Shown here: in pieces, positions 26,701 through 37,400 of the stretch | How positions within the stretch are numbered: position 1 is the first letter of the stretch | Layout: each line of letters begins with the position of its first letter | DNA from: Haliotis asinina | Taxonomy: Eukaryota > Mollusca > Gastropoda > Lepetellida > Haliotidae | Reading direction: 5' to 3' | NCBI RefSeq assembly: GCF_037392515.1 | Contig: NC_090288.1 | Span: 8,549,501 to 8,613,500 of the forward strand | Length of the DNA stretch: 64,000 bases | Notes under the pieces: generated by a model | What the model was told of the DNA's origin: nothing | Seen by the model: only the letters and a program-made list of their open reading frames with translations | The model's database searches: none | Program-made: the position numbers and the translations under genes

Positions 26701-29700
26701 ATACATAAGGCTAAGCCTCATCACGTCCTGACTGCACCCTGCTGGCTACATTAACTTGAGCTGTTCTTGTGAACTACAGGTTCCCTTGGCCCCGACTCAA
26801 GCCACTACTAGTAAGCAAGCTGGACCAGGTGATGACAGAGTTTCACCAGGAGATCCCGGTAGACCACTTCCCTCCCAACACCAACATGGAGCAGGTCAAG
26901 TTTGATGACATGAGGGACCGTATAATTAAAGCTGTGGAGAGATTTCATGGGTGGGTCATCAGCCTGATCATGAGTTTGTTTTTGTTTGTTTGTTGTGTAA
27001 CATGCTTGTTTGTGTCTGATCATGGCAGTCTCTGAGTATTCAAGTATGGACCAGATAAACTTGTAATTGATGTTATGAGCAACATTTGAATCTTAGCTGT
27101 TATGAGAATCTTTCAACCAAGTCAAACTTATCTTCATATGGTTAGCAGATAAAATTGCCAGCGAACTGTACTAAATTGGAATCCTCAACTGGAAATAAAT
27201 GTGACTACATGAATTCACATAGTACAGGAACATATTAGAAGTACAGATGCCACGATACGTCTTTGCATCCATACCATTTCTAAGGTGATATAATTATCAA
27301 TACATTCGAATATTGTAGCAATATTTAGTTTTGAAAGTATTGGTTTAAATATGTTTATGTATCATTTACATTTTGCTTGTATCATGTTTTTTTTATGTTA
27401 TTAGAGTTATAAATGACTTTTTCATGCTCAAAGATAGAGTTTTTAATCTCTGAGATTAAAATATATTGATATTTCATTTACATTTTTAAAATATGAAGTA
27501 TTAATGTTCAGAATGAAACTAAATTTAAGCAATACTGCTGCGAAAATAGGGATAGTGATATATATCGATTCATGGAACCTTTGTCTCTTGACATTTCTAA
27601 TTGGAATCAGCTTATGTATAGATGGTGAGTTAGATTTATTTAAAGTATTAACATTTTAAAGGAAGGCTGGAAGAAAAGTGAATTTGTTATTGTGACAAGG
27701 TCCCTTCAGTTGATACTTGCAAATAATCCTTATTGGTCACATCTATCCTGTTGTTTTGTTGCTGAACTGTTAGTAAATGCCAAAAGAATTTGTTCCATGT
27801 ATTAATATTGGGAAAAAACAGGTCTGTCAATATGAAAGTTGGTACTGGTTCAGACATGTCTGCTTCAGAACACAATGCTGATAATGTCAGTCATTGGATT
27901 TTCTCTTCCAGACTCAATTATTTTGATTTATGACTGTCTTATGACAGGGGTGTTTCTGATGGTCGTGATAAAATACAAATAGACTGAGTAGGTGTACCTT
28001 TAATAATATCAGGTTATGGGTAGAATATCTATGGAGTTACTATTTCTGTGAATTAAAATAATATTAACAATCCTTCAAGAATGACATCTTACCCTTAATA
28101 TCTGAACTTTGTGTAGCCTTATCTACATGTTATTCATGAAAAAGCTTGAGGATGAAACTGATGAAAGTATTTTCAACTCTTAGGATGAAATTTTCTTGAA
28201 TGTTAAGCTTCTGAACAGTTGATAATATCCTTACAGAGTTTGCAATGATGAAATGGTTCAACCTCATCATGCTTATCTGATAAAACTCAGTGTAACATTC
28301 AAATATCGGAAATTAACTTCACACAGTTCTTCCAAGGCTTAATAGTGCTGACATCACTGGATTTCTGTCTGTTGCCATGGTTTCTGTCAGTAAGAATCAT
28401 TATGTTTGGTTCTTCTATACCAGATATATTGTTTTCCTTGTTATTTCAGGGCTCCATTCACAATTCAGAGGTTGTGTGAGTTGATCACAGATCCCAAGAG
28501 ACATTATAAGAGAAGTGACAAGTTTTTAAGAGGCATTGAAAAGGTGAATACATATGTTTGGATTATCAATTCATTGTGTGAATATGCAACAGTTTCATAA
28601 TAAGGTTAAATTTCATATTGAATTCTTTTGTGAAACACATGTTTCAATACAACTATCATCTGCTTTTATGATTTGATTGAGTTTTACACACGTGTATTTT
28701 TCACATATTTTTACATGATGTAATACGAATACTAATAATAGCATATTTGTTACATGCGTATATCCATGCTAAAACATGCTCAAAGTGCACAGAAATAAAT
28801 GTGAGATTAGAGGTAAAGAGCTACAGGTTAAAGACTATCTTGATTATGTGTGTTTTTAGATGAATTTATAAGAATTAAAGTCACAATAGTTTCTGAGGCT
28901 GTGCTTTGTTTTCCGTTTATATTATTACTTCAGTTGAATAGTTCGTAATATTTGGATTTTACAAGCAGTTAATGCATCCATGTAAAAATAACTGATCACT
29001 CATTCATTATTATGGATTATTTGTATGCCATCAACTGACTTTATTTGATTTGTTGCAGAATGTGTTGGTTGTAAGCACTGTAGACCCATTTGGAAGGTAC
29101 GAACAATTCTTAACATTACATGCTTGTGGTGTTCATAGTTTCCATAATATCAGATGATATTTCCTCTTTCCCCTGCCTGCAGGATTGGAATGTCAATGTT
29201 ATATTTTATGGGGCTTAACATGTCTTATGCACAGTCCAGTAAAAATGAAAAAAATTATGGTTGTAAACAGCAGCTGCTCTGCAGGCTTGAGTCAGTTTTT
29301 CTGTTGTCAACTTGAAGTTGGCAGATATTTTCAAATCCATTAAACTTTTTAATGAGTTGATTATGTGATTTGATGTCAGAGTTTTGGATCCTGTCTGAAT
29401 CTATGGCATTGGGATATGCCAAAGAATTAATTTACAAGTTGGTTTTTGGATTGCTGCTATTCTGGCCATGTCTTCCATCACCATATATCTAGTAGAATAA
29501 GACTGGCCTGTTAGAGACTGTTATCAGCTCAGTTAACAAGATACATGTTTTACCAGATTAGGACTTTGGCAAACATATACCATAACATTTGTATTTGTTT
29601 TTATAGGAAAGTTGTGTCAGAACCCCGGACTCTGGTCAATGGTCTTGACAGCAATGGTTGCACCCAGACAGGTAACTCTCTCCCACCCCCTCCAGTTCCA

Positions 29701-31544
29701 TCCTGGCCCCTCAACAGCCAGGGGCTGGCTACAGTGTGGCCCAAGTCAAAATCTGACTCCGAGGAATCAGCACCTAGTCCTATTGAGCAAGGGGACCTCT
29801 CAGGTGTAGACCAACATCAGCCAGAAGCACCATTAGCAGAAAAGTATTCCCCTCCTTCACAATCACAACCTGATGAATCATTTCAAGGGGATAATGGTTC
29901 CGAGGCAGCATCTATGGACACAATTAAGAGAGACGGATCAACAAAATCTGACTCTGAGTCTATGGCAGCTGAATCAGGGGAGGCTACTCCAGCTGAGATG
30001 CCAGAGAATGGGGATGTTCCACCTGTGTCTGGGAACGAGGCAGCAGTGTCTGGGAATGAGGCAGCAGTGTTGGAGACTGAAGCTGTGTCTGAGAATGAAG
30101 CAGTGTCTGAGACTAAAACAGGAGTGTCGGACAGTGAGGCAGCAGTTTCTGAGAGTGGGACAGCAGTGTCGGAAGCCCCAGTGTTAGGAAGTGAAGTGGC
30201 TATGTCTGACAGTGAAGCAGCAGTGTCAGAAAGTGAAGCAGCCGAGGAAGCACCAGTGAAGGGTGAAGACTCAGACATCAAGAAAGATCCATCACAATCT
30301 CCTGAATCAACGCCAGAACAGACTCCAGATAATGGTAAGAAGCTCATTTAGAACATTGTTTCAAGATGTTTTCCAAATGCAAACTCAACAAGGGTCTGAT
30401 GTATGATCAGGATCAGTGTGTCTGCAGATCAATGCTGTGAACCTCATGATGAACAAGAACAGCTGTAATGTGCTTTGGATTTGCTTTTCACTGTGCCAAG
30501 TTGTGTGCCTTACCGTGAAGAATCTGTTAAGATCATGAAGGAGCCTAATGTGTGTTGGGACCATATCTTAGCATATCTGTGTGCTTTAGTCAGGCTGAAA
30601 CCAGGTACAAGGGTTAGCTTTAAAAGATCGATTTTTTAAAAATGTCATCAGTTGTGAAATGTATGTAATGAACGTGTGTTCTGGACAAACATCTTCTTTA
30701 GCTATTCTGAAAGGTTTTAAGTTATATACACAATAGACTAACTGGAATCTTTATTCATTTTCCGCTTTGAAGTTTTGCTCTTTTGTTAATTCATGCATTA
30801 ATGTCAATATTGACCCTGATGTGAAATTCATGAATTTTTTTCAGTTGACAACCTTTCAGTTTTGCTCAGATCGATTTTTCTGATATTTATTCAAATAACC
30901 ATGAGGTATTTAGTTCCTAAAAGTTGATAGTTAAGATTATATTAGTGCCAGACCTAGCAGTTTCCATAACAATATCTAACTTTTAGAAATGACAACATTG
31001 GTCTCTCAAATGTTGTGGTTTTCTCTGATGTCATGATGATTCTAGATATTTTCAATGATTTTTTCCAGGTGCCCCAGAGTCAGCTCCATCGCCAACTGGA
31101 AATGGAGAACAGGTTTCCTCATCACAAGAACATCCACCTGTTTCCCTGGAGAACCAACACATATCTGCCTCCCTGACTGGCCCAGTGTGTGAGGAGGGTG
31201 TGGCATCCTCCTCTGAGGACCCCACCAATCGGCTGTGTGAATCTTTTACCAAACAGACTCAAGACTGTGTCAGTAGTGAGCCAGCCAGTTCCACAGATCC
31301 TGTTTCTGACTCCATGTGCGCGGAACATCCACCAGAGGAAGAATGTGCATCGTCCTCACCAAGCTCTTGTGAAAAATCAGACCCAGTGGACTCTTCGGAG
31401 CAGAATATGGACACAGATTCTGAAAATTGTCGGACTTCAGAACAGACAGACACCCAATCAGAACAGCAGCAATCAAAGGAAGTGCAACAAGACACACAGA
31501 CAGACACAGACTCGCAGAAAGAAGAGCCGATGGATCAGGACTGA
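20770..31544 (+). CDS. PPP4R2: Serine/threonine-protein phosphatase 4 regulatory subunit 2, seven exons
   Basis: Exons read at 20770-20806, 20890-20971, 26780-26950, 28450-28543, 29059-29096, 29607-30334 and 31069-31544. All introns are GT-AG and phases join without a break, giving 541 residues (human about 417). The N-terminal PPP4R2 domain (about residues 1-140) carries [22 protein letters not shown] and [16 protein letters not shown], which I recognise from vertebrate PPP4R2. The rest is acidic and Ser/Glu-rich, probably disordered, and ends in EPMDQD like the vertebrate protein. In that family it recruits PPP4C with PPP4R3 and acts in centrosome function and DNA-damage dephosphorylation. 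I chose the ATG at 20770 because its context (caccATGG) is strong and MDNREE aligns with the vertebrate start. An in-frame ATG at 20740 would add ten residues. The extra length lies in the acidic tail, which contains a degenerate Ser-Glu repeat at about residues 280-355. Confidence 0.95.
21252..21860. repeat. Diverged tandem duplication in PPP4R2 intron 2
   Basis: ATGCCATTTGTGTTCATAAG at about 21260 recurs as ATGCCATTTGTGTTCATAAA at about 21665. It is followed in both by AGGATCAGTCAC and later by the matched TGTATGTTTTTCAGTTGAAA / TGCATGTTTTTCATTTGAAA segments. The unit is about 400 bases; the copies differ by many substitutions and small gaps. Confidence 0.7.
22000..26779. other. Remainder of PPP4R2 intron 2
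   Basis: AT-rich intron sequence. Apart from the poly-T/poly-G tract I see no coding, RNA or repeat feature that I can support. Confidence 0.6.
24107..24136. repeat. Poly-T / poly-G tract
   Basis: A run of about 11 T followed by GGA and a run of about 13 G inside PPP4R2 intron 2. Confidence 0.85.
27880..27930 (+). repeat. SINE-like family B short fragment
   Basis: TAATGTCAGTCATTGGATTT then CTTCCAGACTCAATTA, a worn match to the CACTGG...GGTCCAGACTCGATTA block. In PPP4R2 intron 3. Confidence 0.35.
30025..30250 (+). repeat. Coding minisatellite in PPP4R2 exon 6
   Basis: GTGTCTGGGAACGAGGCAGC-like units (mixed 24, 21 and shorter periods) encode imperfect repeats such as [16 protein letters not shown] and [12 protein letters not shown]. 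The frame is kept throughout. It explains much of the extra length over vertebrate PPP4R2. Confidence 0.8.
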
Positions 31545-31897
31545 TGTAGTCATGGTGTGTTACATATATATCGGGGAAACTATCAGTGCTGAATTAAATC
31601 CATGAATTGTAAAAATACCAATCTCAGGTCCAAAAAATTATTCATACCTTCATGTCATCTGTATGTACATTTTATGTAAGTCGTAAGTCAATCCATTGTC
31701 AGATGGTATTTTGTTCTCATTGTCAAATACTGATGTAGATGTTTTAATTTCATGTACAGCTGTTTATTACAACCTAGGAAATGATAGTTGTGCCTTGCTC
31801 AAGGAGTGAAAATGTCACTGATTTTACATCTTCATTTCATGGCTTTATTGTCATGCCTATTTATGATTCATGAAGACACATTTGTCAAATTATCAGA

Positions 31898-31903
31898 AAT
31901 AAA
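31898..31903 (+). terminator. PPP4R2 polyadenylation signal AATAAA
   Basis: Canonical AATAAA about 354 bases after the PPP4R2 stop codon, followed by GT/T-rich sequence. It is the first good signal after the stop and gives a 3' UTR of roughly 375 bases. Confidence 0.6.
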
Positions 31904-32147
31904 GCTATGATGAACTCAGTGGTAGTTTATGTAATGGTAGTTTGTGGTTTCAGGGACTATTTACCGTTTTAATTATATCTCACAGACCCCACAGTGCTGT
32001 TGGTGATAAGTTACATGTCTTGCTGTTTATTTGTACGACCTTTCATATTTATGTGTTGGTTTTACAAATTGATAAACCTTAAATTTGATGTAGGAAGTAA
32101 GAAGAAAAGTTGATTTATGATTTGCCTGCTTGGCTGTTAATCTATGG

Positions 32148-32225
32148 ATTGCCTGGTCTAGCCCTGATTATTAACAGACTGCCACCTTATAGATGGAATA
32201 TGATGCTGCATTAAACAAGAAACTC
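32148..32225 (+). repeat. SINE-like family B short fragment
   Basis: GCCTGGTCTAGCCCTGATTA, TAGATGGAATATGATGCTGC and ATTAAACAAGAAACT, the family B 3' half in worn form. Confidence 0.4.
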
Positions 32226-33179
32226 TACCTGCCTGAATGGATGGTGGTCTTTGAACAAGAGTAAGTTAGTAGCGATGTCAGCAGATATTGGATGAATAGC
32301 TTGGGGGTTCTGTAAAGTGGTGATGTAAGAGTTCACCTCTGTGTTCTTACTGATAGAAAAAGATCATATGCATGAGATGTCTTTCATTTAGAATAGTTTG
32401 GTTTGTTCAATTTCCAGGACTCATTGGAGTTCAACATAGGCAAATTTAGTTAAAAACCAACGGCGTCAGCTGTCTGTTTACGATATTCAGCAGGCCCTCC
32501 GATAAAATTGTTGGTAAATTCCACACGAAGATTATTACCAGCTGATGATCTATGGAAGGGTCGTCAACTCTCACAGGGAATCACTGCAATTTAATATGCA
32601 GTTGTCTCCCTTGGTTTCTCAGGTCTTCACTTGTCTCTGTTGGTTTCACTGAATAGGTAAATGTCAAGACTCAGCTAGACACTTCCTATGTAATTGTGAC
32701 ATTGATATCCTGCATATACAGTTCCAAAATACTATACAAAATCAAACTCAGCTTCATACAGATGTGAATTTATATTAGTGGACTAAAGACTTATTGTGTA
32801 TAGACCTCAGTTTGCATTGCTAATACTTTGGCAGCAAGCGAAATTTAGCTAGAAGCTAGAAGCAAGAAGCATCTTAGACAGATGTCATTCATGTAAACAT
32901 CAAGAAGGGTTTTTCTACTGTGACATAAACTGTTACTGCAAGGAAGTAATTCACTATTTCCACATTTTGTATGGTCCATCTTCAAATTTAAATACACAAG
33001 ATTTTAGAGTGATGTTTGCTCATGTGATTCGAGACACAAATACAGGTAGTTACATGCCCAAAAAAGTATAAAAAATTTGGTGTTACAAGATTAGATGTTT
33101 ATACCTCACAATGCAGTTGTGATAAGCAATTTTAGTGCAGAATTGATCATAAGTCCCAGAACTTAACATAGATTTATGA

Positions 33180-33570
33180 GTCATAGTGTTCCAGCGCGAC
33201 AGAACAGCTACATAGCTGTAAACCTTCAGAGCTCCCAATGCTGGAGATTTTTGGAAAGCTGGGGCCCAGGTCAAGGGCGACGCAGGGGAGCATAGACATC
33301 CCCCCTCGAAAATGTTTTTTAAGGCCTTTTGCGCTAATACTAACATCCAGAAGCACATACCCAGTTTGATATATTAATATCTGAACAATTCAGATGACAT
33401 TAATCACATATTTACTAGGTTTAATCATATTATACATTGAAAAATTTGGAGGGGTGGGGTTTAAATTTCTCAATACGTGAGAATTTGGTACCTGCGGGTG
33501 AGTGCATGACATGAGGCTCAAATGCGTGAGACTCACGCAGGATGCCTGAGAGTTGACAGGTATGCCTAGG
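33180..33570. repeat. Possible decayed interspersed element
   Basis: GC-richer sequence in an AT-rich spacer, with words such as CGTGAGACTCACGCAGGATG and GAGAGTTGACAGGTATG. I recall similar words from dispersed repeats in other invertebrate genomes. There are no clear ends and no credible coding region. Confidence 0.25.
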
Positions 33571-34283
33571 CCCTCAAAAACAAATCATTTAATATTTCTC
33601 AGAGATATATTTATCAACTGACACTTTTGGCAAACATTTAAGAAGAAGTCAACCTCTTTCATCAATTGTAACATACTTAAATGACTGGCAGAGTATCGTG
33701 AACAGTAAACATCTTGTTTTTCTGACAGAAGAAATATTCTCCAGGTGTCAGGTACCTTTTATCATGTCCATTATCGCAATTGGGATAGACACTGCTGGCA
33801 CGGTTAATGATGCACCGAGTCGAAGTAGCTCAACTTTAGCATTTAGAGGATTAGTGATATTTGCTGTTAACTCCGTCAGGTTAATGTTTTGAGGGTATTG
33901 TGTCCTGCATTTTACAGTTTTCCTGAAAATTCAGGTCTACCTTTAACTTCCTAAAGGATAATACATAACCCCAGTTTGCAAGAAATATTGTTAAAAATCC
34001 TCGAACTGGAATGTTGACATACAATAGTAATGGTTGTTGCTTGTGAAAATCAAACTGCATGGTCAGTGACGGGAATTTTTAGTTTTACTTTACTGCTGTG
34101 AATGCAGTGTATTACAGCAATGATTAAACAGCTCTAAATTTATGGAAACAAAAAACAATTTCCAGAGATAATACTGAAGACTTTTTGTGGGAATATTTCT
34201 GCCATTGTGTGAGAATTAATGGGCTAAGCAATCAATGCCAATGGTCCCCTCAATCAAAACAACCCTCAAAAGGTTTTTCATTT

Positions 34284-34289
34284 TTTATT
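34284..34289 (-). terminator. Possible polyadenylation signal for the CRELD RDEL isoform
   Basis: AATAAA on the minus strand about 120 bases beyond the RDEL stop codon, the first canonical signal after it. It leaves about 2.4 kb to the PPP4R2 polyadenylation signal on the opposite strand, so the two genes converge without visible overlap. Confidence 0.4.
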
Positions 34290-34410
34290 GTCAGCAATCT
34301 ATCTCCCCAATTTACATTGTGAAGTTGTATGAGGTGGTCCCATGATTTTTCTCCAGAAAATGCATATACATATATATTTAATGTCCTACTTAAACCTAAC
34401 ATGAATGACA

Positions 34411-37400
34411 TCACAATTCATCTCTGACGTCAGGAGCCTCTTCCTCCTCAGTCTCTTCAGCAGGATCTTTCGCAGTCTCTTCCTCTTCTTCCTCAACCTC
34501 CTCCTCATCCTCACCATCTTCTGGAAAACCAACATGGTGAAAATCAAAAATGCTGCACACCTTGTAAGCTGAACGTCAATCGAACAACTCTATCAAGGTC
34601 AAAACGTAAAGTAAGAAAAGCACTGTTTTTTTTCATGTTACAGTCTTACATGTTCCCCACAAATACATACTATCATTTAAGCATTAAGATTATTGTAACA
34701 GGCCTGCATTTATCACTGCCATTTATGCATTGGATTCATCTAGTCGAACTTCTGAAATTGCAAACACCAAATCTTACACAGTTATCTATATTCACCAGGG
34801 TTCAAATAAGTATCCTTGAAGGGTACAGCAGCTATGTCTAGTGGCAACTTGTGATGGGAAGAAAGCAAGATGTGACTCAGATGCCAGTCATAGAGGATGA
34901 CGAACAATGTACCTGACAGCCTGACAAAACATTTCCTTAACATTCCCTTCCCAGCTAGCACGTTTCTGGGTCCCTATATGTGATCAATTGGCACTGCCAT
35001 TCTCTGACATACTCTGACATAGCTATGTTGCATGGCATGTGACCAGACTTTGTCTCATTTTTGGCAAATACTCTGAAAATAGAACAATCTGATGTAATGA
35101 GAGACCATAACATTGGTTAATTTGCAAATATTTTTGTATACTGGTAAATACTAACAAGAGGGTGTTGACGATGTCAGTCACTTTTTCTCATATCCAGTCG
35201 CCAGTTTGTTTGCTGGCCTGAAGTGCTGGATGCCTATACTGGCTTATGATTCAACAAAGGATAAATGGGCAAATGGAACTAGTTGTTCACTTCTGTGAAA
35301 GATTTTTACTGAAAGTGAAACATCTGACCTGCTTATGTCAATGTTGGACTTTTATAACAGAATATATTATAACCAGAGATTGATTAAAAGGACTGTAAAC
35401 TACTGACAAACTGTCAGACCAACAATCCCGTAAACCTTGTTCTTGGTTCCCTACAAAGAAAACCTGTGTGTGGTTCTGTGCTTTCATCACAAATCAATAC
35501 AAGTTCAGCAATATTGGGTGTGGAGTGTCCTTGGATGGGTGACCGTGTTTGCAGCTTGACTCCTGAGATTCTTTAGGACTTTAGTCCTGCTGCACAACCA
35601 AACACATGTGAAACTTGGTCTCACCTTAGGCAAGTGAGTTTGCTCAAAAGTGCCTCTGTTCTCGCAGCAGAAAATGGATACCCAGAAGGATGAGTAATGT
35701 GACCCTAACTTTCTATTACTAAAACTGCTAGGCAGGGTGGTGGGATCTGTTCATGAAGGAATTCATATTTTAGGAACTATTTTCTCTCTTTGCAGTTTAC
35801 TATAAATTCAAGAATTGATATTTTGAGATATTTTTTATCCCCAAAACATCCCAGTTAAAATAGCTAACAACATTAATTCCTGGCAAATATCACAAAAACA
35901 TGATTGTGACAGTGGTGCCTGGTCTGTTGACATTTAACTACATCAGCTGCACTGAATGTTTAATGATGTGATAATGGCATACAATTTTCCATGATCAAAT
36001 ATTTATATACCAGCAACACAAAGCAATTATGTGCAACGCTGTTAGCAAAAGTCTACAAGAAGCAGAAAATTGGTTGAAGACCATTTTGACTGATCCTTTA
36101 TCTTGAACTTGAAAGGAATTATCATGCTGGTAAATTAAGAGAAAATGCAAATATTTGTGATTCATTTTTGGCATAGGAGACAAAAAAGATAATTTATTTT
36201 ATGAAAAATTAAGGAAACTGATCAAAATGCCTATTTTGTATGTACTTTAGGGGCACTACTGTGTGCAAATTTACTCAACACTCCATCATTGCACATCATT
36301 ATTAAGGTGTGTGTTTGTCAATGGGGTACTAGGTAGATTCATAATTAAGCTCTTTCACTCAGCCTTACTGCCACTGTAATTGGTAGATGCACTTGTAAAT
36401 AAACCTTCTGTGAATTTGACAACTAATTCAGACCGTCAAGAACTGTCTGTTCTTGAATCGAAATGGGAAGCTAACTCAAGTTGAGAAAGAATACCTCGAT
36501 TCTTGGAATTCTTGAAATTCTTGGCTCCTTTTAAATTACTTTTAACATATACTTTGAAGATAATGCCATAAATGTTATGTCTACAACACCTGCAACTAGT
36601 AAGGTATTCAAGAGCCCATTAGACATCCAGTGTCCAGAAGGGAGATAATTGAGACTGGAAGTTTGCGATGGTGGCACATAAATAGAATGCAATTTGAGTA
36701 GCCTGTCTCCAAATCCCCACACCACATTATCATATAACTGACTGACCGACTGACTGACTGACGAAATAATTGCGCTTTAAACTGCATCAGCAACACTACA
36801 GCTGGATGAGACAATCACTTGACTGACAGCATATACCAAAAACAAATTCAACAGCATAAAGATGTTTCAACAAACGTTTATTATTTTCCATGTATAACTT
36901 AAAATGCTTCTAAAACACCTGCAGTCTACAGGGCAACAATCAAAGAGAACACATGGTGCTTCTGTACAGACTTAGCATCTATACATTACACATCCTATTA
37001 CCACACGATTCATGTAAATGTGCGTGTATCTTCATAATGTACAAAACAGCTTTTTGGCAAAATCATTAACCCAAGATAGGGATTTAGACTCATACTTAGA
37101 CTCAACTTTAGACTCAAATATTATTATTAAAACTATGTAGTAATATTGTTGTAATTCAGTTACTGTTGTTGTCTGTATCATGATCATCAAATTATTACAG
37201 TAAAGGATTAATTAAATTGCAAATGACACCATTACTTGGCTAGTAAGGTAAGTGACAACTTACTGTTACTTGGTTGATATTTTTACAGAAAGTATTTGCA
37301 CTTCTGTGTCCTTTTGCCTGCACTAATAAATTCTGTTTCATCCATTGTCAATTTTTAAGTGTTAAAGACGCAGGAATCCGCAGTTTAAGTAAACTTATCC

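Larger units (their letters stand above)
31904..34283. other. Spacer between converging PPP4R2 and CRELD
   Basis: About 2.4 kb between the two polyadenylation signals. It holds a SINE fragment at 32148 and the doubtful element at 33180-33570, and no gene. Confidence 0.5.

Noticed and set aside
29545-29606. Upstream ATG extension of the long open frame in PPP4R2 exon 6
   Set aside because: The first 20 codons are intron: a good acceptor (TTTTTATAG) lies at 29606, and the phase from exon 5 requires joining there.
31189-31605. 138-codon frame overlapping PPP4R2 exon 7
   Set aside because: It is an alternative frame of the Ser/Glu-rich coding exon. The frame ending in EPMDQD is the real one.
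35525-35550. 5S rRNA gene
   Set aside because: Only the internal promoter segment resembles 5S; the surrounding 100 bases do not.
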